In this document: piece by piece, positions 1 to 8,958 of the stretch
Numbering within the stretch: the first letter of the stretch is position 1
Layout of the letters: every line of letters starts with the position of its first letter
DNA from: Boseongicola sp.
GTDB taxonomy: Bacteria > Pseudomonadota > Alphaproteobacteria > Rhodobacterales > Rhodobacteraceae
Direction of reading: 5' to 3'
Assembly (NCBI GenBank): GCA_014075275.1
Contig: CP046179.1
Span: forward strand, 3,481,932-3,545,931
DNA: 64,000 nt
Position numbers and translations under genes: made by a program
Notes under the pieces: generated by a model
Told to the model about the DNA's origin: nothing
Seen by the model: only the letters and a program-made list of their open reading frames with translations
Databases searched by the model: none

Positions 1-353
1 ATTTTGCGCAGCGTATCGATCAAGAAGATGTCCACTATCTTGCGACGGCCATAGCTATTCAGCACGGAACGGGTGGCGATTTGGCGAGAGTTCTCAAAGT
101 GCTTTCGCGGACCATTCGAGACCGTCTGAACATGCGTAAGAGGATCAAAGCATTGTCTGCCGAAGGACGGCTGACAGCAGCTTTCCTAAGTTTCATTCCT
201 GTTCTGATCTTCGTCGCTATGCAAATCATGACGCCAAGCTATTATGGCTCAATTGCAAATGAGCCCGAGGCTGTGCCTCTTGGCATTGCCATTATTACCC
301 TTGTCATACTGAATGCCTTGGCAATGCGTAAACTAGTAAACTTCCGGTTCTGA
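1..353 (+). CDS. tadB: Tad pilus inner-membrane protein TadB, C-terminal part (5' end outside window)
   Basis: The frame is open from base 3 and gives about 116 residues, so the gene starts before the window. It shows the end of a type II secretion F (GspF) domain: a glutamine- and glycine-rich IQHGTGGDLARVL stretch, then a basic helix with the ALSAEGR motif typical of TadB, then two hydrophobic segments. TadB forms the inner-membrane platform of the Tad/Flp pilus with TadC, working with the TadA ATPase. It ends 10 bases before tadC, whose ribosome site AGGAGG overlaps the TadB stop, so the two are co-translated. Family placement is firm; only the C-terminus is seen. Confidence 0.88.
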   Translation, partial: FAQRIDQEDVHYLATAIAIQHGTGGDLARVLKVLSRTIRDRLNMRKRIKALSAEGRLTAAFLSFIPVLIFVAMQIMTPSYYGSIANEPEAVPLGIAIITLVILNALAMRKLVNFRF

Positions 354-363
354 GGAGGCCAAG

Positions 364-1359
364 ATGTTTGAACAAATTACAGCCTTTTTCGGAAATGTTG
401 GTTCCTCTGGTGGACTAATCATTCTTGGGATCTTCATTGGATCGATCCTGATTGTGTATGGGTTCTTTGGCGGTTTGGTTTCGGCCGACCCTGTCGGCCG
501 GCGCTATCACGCTGGCCGCCCTGTCAAACGCCGTACAAGTTTCGAAGCGGGAATTTTGAACAACGCTGACGTTGACCCAAAAGGCTTCATGAAAGCGTTG
601 ATGCCGCAAAGTCGTGAGAAGCGGACTCAGGTGCGTCGCCAGCTCATGAACGCGGGTATTATTGGCCAGAATGCAGTGGCCAAATACTACATGATAAGGA
701 TCATCCTCGCAGCTTTGCTGCCAGGATCGTATTTGTTGCTACTGGCCTTACGTCAGAACACGTTCATTCCGCTGCCAGATGCAATCGACGGTTTCCTGGA
801 TGGACAAAGCCGACTGATCACTTACTATATTTCGTCGTCGCTACTGATCATCGGTTTTTTTGGCCCTGCGCTGTGGCTACGTTCTAAAGTCGACATGCGT
901 CAGATGGAAATTTTGGAAACCTTTTCTAACGCATTGGATCTGATGCAGGTATCAGTTGAGTCCGGATTGGGATTTGACGCAGCAATGACACGCGTTTCCA
1001 ATGAGATGGACATCTCTGCGCCCGCAATATCTCAGGAATTTCGGCTTGTTCAGCTTGAAGTTTCTGCTGGTGGTGATCGCGAGAAAGCTCTGTTGGATAT
1101 GGCTGCCCGTGGCAATGTGGACGAAGTTGCGTCGTTTGCGAGCGTGGTTTTGCAATCGATCCAGTTCGGCACAAGCATCTCTGATGCTCTGACCACCTAC
1201 GCAAGTGAGATGCGGATTACACGCGAGTTAAAAGCGCAGGAAATGGCGAACAAAATGCCTGTCAAAATGTCAGGCATTATGGCGTCATTGATGTTGCCGG
1301 CGTTGTTCCTGCTCATCCTGGGACCGATTGCAATTCGCTGGATGAATACATTCAACTGA
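364..1359 (+). CDS. tadC: Tad pilus inner-membrane protein TadC
   Basis: 331 residues, ATG start with a good GAGGAGG site just upstream. It has an N-terminal hydrophobic segment (about residues 15-38), two central membrane segments (about 105-125 and 155-172), a GspF-type cytoplasmic domain (about 190-290, with the LDLMQVSVESGLGFDAA region usual in TadC) and a C-terminal membrane segment ending in a short tail. The length is normal for TadC. It pairs with TadB as the platform of the Tad (Flp) pilus machine. A tadD-type TPR gene often follows tadC, but here a strong terminator and a LuxR-type regulator follow, so the operon ends here. Confidence 0.92.
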   Translation: MFEQITAFFGNVGSSGGLIILGIFIGSILIVYGFFGGLVSADPVGRRYHAGRPVKRRTSFEAGILNNADVDPKGFMKALMPQSREKRTQVRRQLMNAGIIGQNAVAKYYMIRIILAALLPGSYLLLLALRQNTFIPLPDAIDGFLDGQSRLITYYISSSLLIIGFFGPALWLRSKVDMRQMEILETFSNALDLMQVSVESGLGFDAAMTRVSNEMDISAPAISQEFRLVQLEVSAGGDREKALLDMAARGNVDEVASFASVVLQSIQFGTSISDALTTYASEMRITRELKAQEMANKMPVKMSGIMASLMLPALFLLILGPIAIRWMNTFN

Positions 1360-1410
1360 GGTCGGTTTCTGGCCCAACTGACTGGCGGGCTTTACATCTA
1401 AATAAAATGA

Positions 1411-1440
1411 CAATCCGGCCCAAATGGCCGGATTGTTTCC
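1411..1440 (+). terminator. Rho-independent terminator after tadC
   Basis: A perfect 10-base stem (CAATCCGGCC / GGCCGGATTG) with a 5-base loop, followed by a short T run. It sits 52 bases after the tadC stop and ends the tad operon. Confidence 0.85.
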
Positions 1441-1638
1441 GTTGTGGCGGATTATCTGCAATCTCTGGGTGTTATTTTCATCCAAATGGAGGATTTCTTG
1501 ACAATTCTCGACAATGCTAGTCATTTGAAGTGTGGGTGGACGAATGTCCCAATAATAAATGGCGGTTTTTCTGGGCACTGGGCGGTGCGGATTTCGAATT
1601 ACGGACTCCGTTGTGTGTGATTATTAGGAGTGTTCGTA

Positions 1639-2520
1639 TTGTACAGTGAACGAATTGCAAGGGACCAGAACTCGGGTTCCGGATTGGGGCAGGACCTCAA
1701 AATACTGGATGGCATTGCCAGTTGGTGTGGCGCTTTGCACGGATCAATGCCTCTTGATGAAGCTCTAGCTGCGCTAGGTAATGCAATTTCTGCAGAGGCA
1801 GCTGTAGTATCTCGTGATTCCAGAAATGAAGGGCGTAGCCGCGTCGTTGCGCAGTTTGATGTTCGTGATGGTGACCGCATGGTCGACCAAATCAAACGCG
1901 CTTATGCGTCTGAGGTTTTGGGCGGCTATTTCAATAAAATTCAGGCAGGTGCTGTCTGGTTTCTGAGCGACCATCTGGCGGATCCCGACTTTGTTCCGTC
2001 AGAAAATCTCAATAACTGGCGCGCAAACCGCGCTGTGTCAGATGTGGCCATCGTGGCCCTTGAGACCACGGGTATACAGTTTGACTATCTTGAATTCCAT
2101 TTCTCACGAGATCTCAGTCATTCTGACAAAACCGAAGCAGAACGCGTATTTCCAACACTTGTACGCGCCTGGGCCGGGCGGAAGACCGGCTTGGTCACGC
2201 AGTCCCAAATGGATGAGCGCATGATCCAGGCACGGATTCGTGCTACATCGTCCCGGATTGGCGTTGAAGAAGATATTCTGGGAGTTTCAAATCCTGCTAA
2301 GTTGAGCCGCGCAGAATTCCGTGTATGCCTGTTGTTGTCGCGTGGTTTGGCCGTGAAAGCCGTGACCGAAGAATTGGGCTTGTCGGAGGCAACAGTTCGA
2401 AGCCATTTGCGTTCGATTTATGCCAAGACAGCCACCAAAGGACTGGCGGAACTGGTTTACCGCATTCTTTCCAACACTGGTGACAAAGTCGGTATAGGTC
2501 GCAGATCCCAACGGTCCTGA
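1639..2520 (+). CDS. LuxR-type transcriptional regulator
   Basis: About 293 residues. The C-terminal 65 residues form a LuxR/FixJ-type helix-turn-helix: LSRAEFRVCLLLSRGLAVKA followed by a recognition helix around ATVRSHLRSIYAKT. The N-terminal 200 residues are not clearly an autoinducer-binding or receiver domain, so the signal is unknown. I place the start at the TTG at 1639 because an AGGAG site lies 8 bases before it; the GTG at 1630 overlaps that site and is less likely. It stands alone between the tad terminator and the convergent alcohol dehydrogenase gene. Control of Tad or of the neighbouring amine genes is possible but not shown. Confidence 0.85.
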   Translation: MYSERIARDQNSGSGLGQDLKILDGIASWCGALHGSMPLDEALAALGNAISAEAAVVSRDSRNEGRSRVVAQFDVRDGDRMVDQIKRAYASEVLGGYFNKIQAGAVWFLSDHLADPDFVPSENLNNWRANRAVSDVAIVALETTGIQFDYLEFHFSRDLSHSDKTEAERVFPTLVRAWAGRKTGLVTQSQMDERMIQARIRATSSRIGVEEDILGVSNPAKLSRAEFRVCLLLSRGLAVKAVTEELGLSEATVRSHLRSIYAKTATKGLAELVYRILSNTGDKVGIGRRSQRS

Positions 2521-2552
2521 CGTTGTCTGGACAAACAGTGGCATTCTGGCGG

Positions 2553-3698
2553 CTAGACGATTTCTAGTAACAACTTCCGGGTATTTTCGGGTGTCATTTG
2601 GACGGGGTTTCCACCTGTACTGGGGTCGGAAATCGCGCCAGCAACGATGCGCTCGATGTCTGGGTTCTCAATTCCCAGCCCGGCCAAATTCATTGGAATG
2701 CCGAGCGAGGCATTAAAATCGTCAACAAATCGGCAAAACCCCTCATAGCCACCTTCGATGCCAAGATAGTCCGCGGCATTGGCAAGGATGCCTTCAATTA
2801 CGGATCGGTTGAACCGAAGGACCGCAGGCATGCAGACGGCGTTCGTTGTGCCGTGGTGGGTGTGATAAATCGCGCCAATGGGATGTGACAAGGCATGAAT
2901 TGCACCCAATCCCTTTTGGAAAGCTGTAGCTCCCATCGTGGCTGCCGACATCATGTGCGCGCGGGCTTCGATGTCGGTGCCGTCGTTATAGGCGCGAGGC
3001 AGAAACTCTTTCACCAACCGCATGCCCTCTAAAGCCATGCCTTGGGACATTGGATGATAGTGCGGCGAACAATACGCTTCAACACAATGCGCGAAGGCAT
3101 CAAGGCCGGTGCCGGCCGTTATGAAATTTGGCATCCCGATAGTCAGCTCTGGATCGCAGATGATAATTGACGGAAGAAACTTCGGATGGAAGATAATCTT
3201 CTTTTCTGCAGTTTCCGAATTTGTAATGACGGATGCTCGCCCGACCTCGGATCCAGTGCCCGCTGTTGTCGGCACGGCTACGATTGGTGCGATGGCATCC
3301 GGATCCGCGCGTGTCCACCAATCGCCGACATCTTCGAAATCCCAAAGTGGTCGGGTTTGGCCGGCCCAGAATGCCACAAGTTTCCCTAGGTCCAACCCAG
3401 AGCCGCCGCCAAACGCGATAACGCCATCGTGGCCACCATCCTTAAACGCTTGAACACCGGCTAGGGCATTTTTTTCGTTTGGATTTGGGTCGACGTCCGA
3501 GAATATTGCGCGTCCTAGTCCCGCTGAATCCAGCAGGTCCAATGTCCGTTTGGTAACTGGCAACTCGGCTAGGCCACGATCAGTGATCAGCAACGGTCTT
3601 TTTATTCCGGCGGCGACACAAGCTTCGCCGATTTCGGTTATCCGCCCCGCACCAAAACGGATTGCCGTTGGGTACGACCAATTCGCGGTCAATGTCAT
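2553..3698 (-). CDS. Iron-containing alcohol dehydrogenase
   Basis: 381 residues, the normal length for group III (Fe-dependent) alcohol dehydrogenases. The nucleotide-binding GGGSGLD motif is at residues 97-103, and PTTAGTGSE at 143-151. Metal ligands appear as D200, H204, H268 and H282, matching the FucO-type spacing. It should oxidise a primary alcohol with NAD. It is the last gene of a minus-strand run after a GS-like ligase and an aldehyde dehydrogenase, only 4 bases downstream of the latter. In the gamma-glutamyl-amide pathway of amino-alcohol use, such an enzyme oxidises the alcohol end of a glutamylated ethanolamine-like intermediate. That role is inferred from the neighbours. Confidence 0.93.
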   Translation of the reverse strand: MTLTANWSYPTAIRFGAGRITEIGEACVAAGIKRPLLITDRGLAELPVTKRTLDLLDSAGLGRAIFSDVDPNPNEKNALAGVQAFKDGGHDGVIAFGGGSGLDLGKLVAFWAGQTRPLWDFEDVGDWWTRADPDAIAPIVAVPTTAGTGSEVGRASVITNSETAEKKIIFHPKFLPSIIICDPELTIGMPNFITAGTGLDAFAHCVEAYCSPHYHPMSQGMALEGMRLVKEFLPRAYNDGTDIEARAHMMSAATMGATAFQKGLGAIHALSHPIGAIYHTHHGTTNAVCMPAVLRFNRSVIEGILANAADYLGIEGGYEGFCRFVDDFNASLGIPMNLAGLGIENPDIERIVAGAISDPSTGGNPVQMTPENTRKLLLEIV

Positions 3699-3702
3699 GG
3701 GA

Positions 3703-5073
3703 TCAGACCTTCTTCAGATGATAGGATTTCGGGCGTGTTAAGTTGTGGTACCCGATAACGGACAATCCACCACCGCGGCCGGTATCTTTGCAGCCGGTCC
3801 AGCAAAGGCCCGGATCAAGATAATCTGCGCGGTTCATAAATACGGTTCCAGTTTCAATCTGATCCGCAATTGCCTCGGCGCGTGCCGTGTCTTTTGTCCA
3901 AACGGACGCCGTCAAACCGAAATCGCTGTCGTTCATTAACGCAATTGCCTCCGCGTCGTCTTTTACCGGCATGATCCCGACGACGGGTCCAAAGCTCTCT
4001 TCCCGCATAACCCGCATGTTGTGCGTCACCTGGGTTAGGATTTGTGGCATCAGGTAGGCCCCGCCATTTTCTGGAAATCTAGCCGGATCGATATGCGCAA
4101 CGGCTCCTTCTGCAATGGCTTCGGCGGTTTGCGAGCGGACTTCTTCAGCAAAACGTTCGTGCGCCATGGGTCCCAATGTCGTCTCAGGATCCAGTGGATT
4201 ACCCAACTTAAAATCATTTACAGTTGAAACAGCTTTGTCCACGAATGCATCAAAGTGTTGTTCCTAAACGTAAATCCTCTCGGTCCCACAGCAACATTGA
4301 CCCGAATTGAACATCGCTCCATCGATCAACGTGTCGACGGCGGCATCGATATCAGCATCGTCACAAACATATCCGGGGTCCTTGCCGCCAAGCTCCAAAC
4401 CGACTCCCGTAAAGGTTCCTGCCGCTGCTGTTTCAATCGCGCGACCGCCAGCAACCGAGCCAGTGAAATTCACAAAGCCAAAGCACTTGGCCGCTATCAG
4501 GTCGCTGGTTGTTTGGTGATCCAGAAACACGTTTTGAAAAACGTCTGCGGGAATCCCGGCGTCTTGAAAGGCCTCCACCATCCGTTCGCCCACAAGTGGC
4601 GTTTGGGATGCGTGCTTCAATAGCACAGAGTTTCCTGCGATCAGGGCAGGGGCCACAGTGTTGATCGCCGTCATATAGGGATAATTCCAAGGTGCCACGA
4701 CAAGGACGACGCCGTGAGGCACTCGCTTTATGACCCGTCTAAAGGCTTCGCTGTCCTCGATCACAATGTCCGCTAAAGCATCACTGGCGATCTCGGCCAT
4801 GTAACTTGCACGTTCGTTGAAACCGCCGAACTCGCCACCATAGCGGATTGGGCGACCCAATTGATGCGCAAGCTCTGGAACGATGTCGTCGTTCATCGAC
4901 CCGACATTGGCGACGCCATCCAGCACCATCTTAATACGCTGGTCTAGCGGTAGTTCAGCCCAGGCTACCTGGGCTTTTCTGGCACGTTCGATGACGCCAA
5001 GAGCGTCGGATCGATCAAGTGTGTTTCGTTCCGCGTACACCGAACCATCGATAGGAGAGATACAACGGATCAT
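3703..5073 (-). pseudogene. Aldehyde dehydrogenase interrupted by one in-frame amber codon
   Basis: The reading frame holds a whole NAD-dependent aldehyde dehydrogenase of about 456 codons, broken by a single TAG at 4264-4266. Residues before the stop include APWNYPYM, the LELGGKDPGY segment with the catalytic Glu, and FNSGQCCCG with the catalytic Cys, ending at ERIYV. After the stop the same frame continues as EQHFDAFVDKAV and then the normal C-terminal half with EESFGPV. Relatives usually have a His or Gln just after RIYV, so one base change would explain the stop. The catalytic Cys lies before the stop, but a protein ending there lacks the C-terminal oligomerisation part. The start is the ATG at 5073, one base after the upstream gene's stop. 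It could be a true pseudogene, a sequence error or a readthrough site. Confidence 0.9.
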
Positions 5074-5074
5074 G

Positions 5075-6439
5075 TCACGCCCTTTCAAATCCGCGCGCAA
5101 CTTCCCAGTCGGTCACGACGCGATCAAATTCTTCCTGTTCCCATTCTGCGCAGCGCGTGTAGTGATCAACCACATCGTCGCCCATCGCTTCACGCAAGAA
5201 GGCTGAGTTGCGTAGAGTTTCAGTTGCTGCACGAAGCGTTTGTGGAATGTTGGCCGCCTTTGCATCTTCGTAAACGTCACCGGTTGTGGCGGCGGGAAGT
5301 TCCATCTTGGATTCAAGTCCCTTTATGCCAGCTGCCAACATAGCAGCCTGCGCAAGATAAGGGTTCAAGTCTGAACCGCCGATCCGGCATTCTACCCGGA
5401 TACCTTTCGATCCATCGCCGCAAAGGCGGAAGCCGGCTGTTCGATTGTCGACGGACCAAACCGTTTTTGTCGGTGCGAATGTGCCTTTGGCAAAACGTTT
5501 ATAGCTGTTGATATACGGCGCAAGAAAGAATGTGTAATCAGGAGCATAGGCAATAAGCCCAGCCATGTAGTGCTTCATCGTTTCGGACATGCCCAGGTCA
5601 GAATCCGGGTCGAAAAAGGCCGGCTCGCCATCTTTCCAAAGAGACTGATGAACGTGTGACGAACTACCAACACGGTCGTGATCCCATTTAGGAAGGAACG
5701 TTGCGGCATGCCCGTGCTGCCAGGCGATTTCCTTGATGGCGTTCTTGGCGATCGTATGATGGTCGGCGCAATCCAAAGCCGCAGCATACCGAATATTCAG
5801 CTCTTCTTGCCCGGATTCTGCTTCGCCTTTGGTATTTTCAATAGGCAATCCAGCAGCATACAAGTGATTTCGGATTGGCCTCATCACGGCTTCTTCCTTG
5901 GTGGTCTGAAGAATGTGATAATCTTCGTTGTAGCCGCTGATCGGTGCGAGGTCGCGGAACTTGTCGCGGCGTATGTCGTCAAAACTTTTCTCGAACAGAA
6001 AAAACTCCAGCTCTGTTGCCATCATGGCGTCGAACCCAAGGGCTTCCAGTCGGGCGATTTGTTTCTTCAAGATGGCACGCGGTGAATGCGTTACCGCTTT
6101 GTGATTGTGATGATCCAGCACGTCGCACAACACCATTGCTGTGTCTTCCAGCCACGGAACCGGACGGATTGTCGTCAGGTCAGGGGCCATGATGTAGTCG
6201 CCGTAGCGGCCTTCCCAACTTGAGGCCGCGTAACCTTCTGGCGTTGCCATCTCTAGGTCAGTAGCCAGCAAATAATTGCAGCAGTGGGTTTCCTTGAAGG
6301 AAGTTTCGACAAAATTGACTGCATGAAATCGCTTGCCCAAAAGTCGCCCTTGCATGTCCACCAAGCAGACCAGCACGGTATCGATAGCTCCTGAGGCAAC
6401 TTTGGACTTTAAGTCGTCAAAGCTCATTATTCCTGACAT
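5075..6439 (-). CDS. Glutamine-synthetase-family gamma-glutamyl-amine ligase
   Basis: 454 residues of the GS type III-like/GlnT-PuuA group, which ligates glutamate to amines other than ammonia using ATP. Visible GS signatures are ELEFFLFE (metal site), GQEELNI, HVHQSLW with the ATP-binding His, the KGTFAPTKTVWSVDNRTAGFR substrate region and RVECRIGGSDLNPYLA. True biosynthetic GlnA has a different N-terminus and an adenylylation loop not seen here. The downstream aldehyde and alcohol dehydrogenases suggest a gamma-glutamylation route like that known for isopropylamine (IpuC), ethanolamine or putrescine. The exact amine is unknown. The gene is translationally adjacent to the aldehyde dehydrogenase. 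Confidence 0.9.
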   Translation of the reverse strand: MSGIMSFDDLKSKVASGAIDTVLVCLVDMQGRLLGKRFHAVNFVETSFKETHCCNYLLATDLEMATPEGYAASSWEGRYGDYIMAPDLTTIRPVPWLEDTAMVLCDVLDHHNHKAVTHSPRAILKKQIARLEALGFDAMMATELEFFLFEKSFDDIRRDKFRDLAPISGYNEDYHILQTTKEEAVMRPIRNHLYAAGLPIENTKGEAESGQEELNIRYAAALDCADHHTIAKNAIKEIAWQHGHAATFLPKWDHDRVGSSSHVHQSLWKDGEPAFFDPDSDLGMSETMKHYMAGLIAYAPDYTFFLAPYINSYKRFAKGTFAPTKTVWSVDNRTAGFRLCGDGSKGIRVECRIGGSDLNPYLAQAAMLAAGIKGLESKMELPAATTGDVYEDAKAANIPQTLRAATETLRNSAFLREAMGDDVVDHYTRCAEWEQEEFDRVVTDWEVARGFERA

Positions 6440-6580
6440 GGTATTTCGCTTTCAATTTTGTCTTTTCGCAGCGGGCAAGCCGCTGGGCCAATGATTACCT
6501 CAGGCTGTCAGGAACGCCAGACCCGCAAGGCTGATTAATTTCGAAAGCCGATTTTTGTCGCGCTATACAAATGCGAGATT

Positions 6581-7462
6581 TCAGGCCCGGCTATCCAATA
6601 ATCCAATCTCTTTCGAGTTTATGACCAAGGCCGGATCAAGATTGCCTGAAAACACATCCAGGATATTTTGCGCCGCTTTTACGGCCATCCGTTCGGCGCA
6701 TTCCGAAGTCATGCTGGCGATGTGCGGTGTCAAAACGACTTTGTCAGATTTCAAGAGGTCCAATTCAGGCGAGGGCGGTTCGGCTTCGAATACGTCAAGA
6801 CCGGCAGAGTGCAGTTTACCGTTGGCCAGGGCTTCGGAAAGGGCGACCTCGTCAACCAATCCGCCGCGGGCAGTATTCACGACAACGGCATGTGAAGGCA
6901 GAAGTGCCAGTTCCCGAGCTGCCAATACAGGGCGATCATCAAGTTTCGGCATATGCAACGACACCATGTCCGCTTGTCCAAGTCCAGAATGCAAGTCGTC
7001 AACTCTGGTCACGCCCACCGGTAGAGCTTCATTTGGATCTAGGAAGGGATCGAACGCCAGGACATTTACGTCAAATCCTCGAACCATCCGTGCCAACAGT
7101 CTTCCAATTCTACCAAAACCGACAATTAACAGAGTTTTTCCCGAAATCTCCCTTGCACACAGGCTATTTCGATAATCCCAGTTGCCGCCGGGTCTGGCAG
7201 CTTTGTCGTACGAATTGACGCGGTGACTTGCAGATAAGAGCAGCATCATTGCGTGTTCTGCCACTGTTTGGGCATTCACATCTCCAACGACACTCAAAGG
7301 AATACCCCGCGCTGACAAAGCATCGACATCAACGGCGTCGAACCCCACCCCATGGCGGGAAACAAGGCGGAGTTGTTCCGCCTGAGATATGGACTCGGCT
7401 GTCAGATCCTGCATCCGCAACAGAATGGCCTCGGCCGAAGGAAGGTGTGGTAATGTCCGTCG
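6581..7462 (-). pseudogene. D-2-hydroxyacid (phosphoglycerate-type) dehydrogenase, 5' end lost
   Basis: About 290 residues of a D-isomer-specific 2-hydroxyacid dehydrogenase. Seen are LVSRHGVGFDAVDV, the dinucleotide-binding GFGRIGRLLARM, NTARGGLVDE with the catalytic Arg, GLDVFEAEPP with the Glu, and TPHIAS with the His. The frame opens only after a TGA at 7463-7465. No good ATG precedes the first conserved block (AEAILLRMQDLTAE), so about 35-45 N-terminal residues usual in the family are missing. The left end of an IS3-family element lies about 30-60 bases upstream, so the 5' end was probably lost on insertion or a linked deletion. The NAD domain is intact, but a functional product is doubtful. 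Confidence 0.78.
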
Positions 7463-7527
7463 TCAGGGTTTTGGGAACCAAGAGTTGCTTAAACAAGTAA
7501 AGAGTTTGGCTCGTCTGGTTGATGTTA

Positions 7528-8508
7528 TTATGCGGCGCGCTGTCTGTGATGCAAGCGCCGCGCTTCGAGCGTCTTTCGTTTGATCCTTTCCCGTTGTCTT
7601 AGAATGGCTTTGTCACGCCCGAAGTAGACGTCGGCGGGTGTGACGTTGTTCAGGCTCTCGTGGTAGCGCTTGTGATTGTAGTGATCGACGAAGGCTTCGA
7701 TCTGGGTTTCGAGGTCTCCCGGAAGGAAGTAGTTCTCCAATAGGATGCGGTTCTTCAGGGTTTGATGCCACCTCTCGATCTTGCCCTGTGTCTGGGGATG
7801 ATATGGTGCGCCCCGAGAATGCTTCATGCCTTTGTCCTGCAGCCATTCAGCCAGATCGCCAGAGACGTAACTGGACCCGTTGTCGCTGAGGAGGCGGGGT
7901 TTGTGGATGACGTGAACCTGATCGCACCCTGATGCTTGTAGCGCCAAATCCAGGGTGTCCGTCACGTCCTCTGCCCGCATGTTCGTGCAGAGTTTCCACG
8001 AGATGATGTAGCGGCTGTAGTCGTCCAGGATTGTGCTGAGATAGAACCAGCCCCAGCCAAGCACTTTGAGATAGGTGAAGTCGGTTTGCCAAAGCTGGTT
8101 GATCGCAGTGGTCTTGTCTTTGAACTCGTTTGCCGCCTTGAGCACGATAAAGGCCGGGCTGGTGATCAGATCGTGGGCCTTCAGGGCCCGATAGACTGAA
8201 GATTCCGAGACGAAGTAGCGCTCCCGATCCGTGAACGTCACTGCCAGTTCGCGCGGCGACAGCTCCGTCTCCTGCAGCGCCAGCTTGACGACCTTGCGCC
8301 GGACTTCGTCGGGGATGCGGTTCCAGACATGTCTGGGCTTAGGCGCTTGATCCACAAGGCCAGCGTCGCCGCGCTGCCGATACCGATCATACCAACGGTA
8401 AAATGTGGTGCGGGGGATGCCCAGCTTTGCCAATGTTCGACGAGCAGACAAATGCGACCCCTCAACAAGCCGGATGATCTCCAACTTCTCAGATGCAGCA
8501 TACCTCAT
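7528..8508 (-). CDS. IS3-family transposase OrfB (integrase core)
   Basis: About 326 residues from the ATG at 8508. A helix-turn-helix (SARRTLAKLGIPRTTFYRWY) near the N-terminus is followed by an HTH_21-like region and an rve integrase core. The DDE residues fit WQTDFTYL (Asp), LLSDNGSSYVSG (Asp) and QGKIERWHQTLK (Glu). The ATG overlaps the orfA stop as ATGA, and this frame is also open upstream through the A7 run in orfA, so an OrfAB fusion could arise by -1 frameshifting. It looks intact and possibly active. Confidence 0.92.
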   Translation of the reverse strand: MRYAASEKLEIIRLVEGSHLSARRTLAKLGIPRTTFYRWYDRYRQRGDAGLVDQAPKPRHVWNRIPDEVRRKVVKLALQETELSPRELAVTFTDRERYFVSESSVYRALKAHDLITSPAFIVLKAANEFKDKTTAINQLWQTDFTYLKVLGWGWFYLSTILDDYSRYIISWKLCTNMRAEDVTDTLDLALQASGCDQVHVIHKPRLLSDNGSSYVSGDLAEWLQDKGMKHSRGAPYHPQTQGKIERWHQTLKNRILLENYFLPGDLETQIEAFVDHYNHKRYHESLNNVTPADVYFGRDKAILRQRERIKRKTLEARRLHHRQRAA

Positions 8509-8879
8509 TCTTGGTCGCCCCCACCGCCGGTCATGCTTTTTTTGAGAAGACGCAGTTCCAGTGTTTGCTCGGCAACGACCTCCTTCAGGTCTCGGGCTTC
8601 GCGGCGCAGGTCCTTGACTTCGTCGGTCGTAGCCGCACGCGCCGTATCTCCAGCAAGCCGCCGTTTGCCAGCTTCCATGAAGTCCTTGGACCATTTGTAG
8701 TAGATACCTTGAGATATTCCCTCACGACGGCACAACTCAGCAATGCTGTCTTCGCCACGCAAGCCATCCAGCACGATCCGGATCTTCTCTTCTGACGAAT
8801 ACTGTTTGCGCGTCGCCCGTTTGATCTCTTTGACGATCTTCTCGCCGGGGCTCCTGCGAGTTCCAGTTGTCTGTCTCAT
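8505..8879 (-). CDS. IS3-family transposase OrfA (DNA-binding helper)
   Basis: 124 residues. The ATG at 8879 follows a GAGGAG site. It is a HTH_Tnp_1-type protein: RKQYSSEEKIRIVLDGLRG, then a helix-turn-helix (SIAELCRREGISQGIYYKWS), then a leucine-rich coiled coil (residues about 85-115) used for multimerisation. Near its end the minus strand has seven A residues (8543-8537), the usual kind of slippery site for making the OrfAB transposase in IS3 elements. A longer start at 8927 exists but lacks a ribosome site. Confidence 0.9.
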   Translation of the reverse strand: MRQTTGTRRSPGEKIVKEIKRATRKQYSSEEKIRIVLDGLRGEDSIAELCRREGISQGIYYKWSKDFMEAGKRRLAGDTARAATTDEVKDLRREARDLKEVVAEQTLELRLLKKSMTGGGGDQE

Positions 8880-8958
8880 GTCCCACTCCTCAGTGGTTAC
8901 GATGAGCCAACAACTCTCTCTTATCAAATTAACCTAATTGGACCCATAGGCGCTGACG

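Larger units (their letters stand above)
7490..8940 (-). mobile_element. IS3-family insertion sequence
   Basis: Two overlapping minus-strand ORFs (orfA and orfB) encode an IS3-type helix-turn-helix protein and a DDE integrase-core transposase. The two ends show partly matching inward sequences: AAAGAGTTTGGCTC at 7499-7512, and on the other strand AGAGAGTTGTTGGCTC at 8905-8920. These are probably the inner part of imperfect terminal inverted repeats. I could not fix exact termini or a target duplication, so the limits are good to about 30 bases. Both flanking genes look truncated at the element. Confidence 0.85.
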
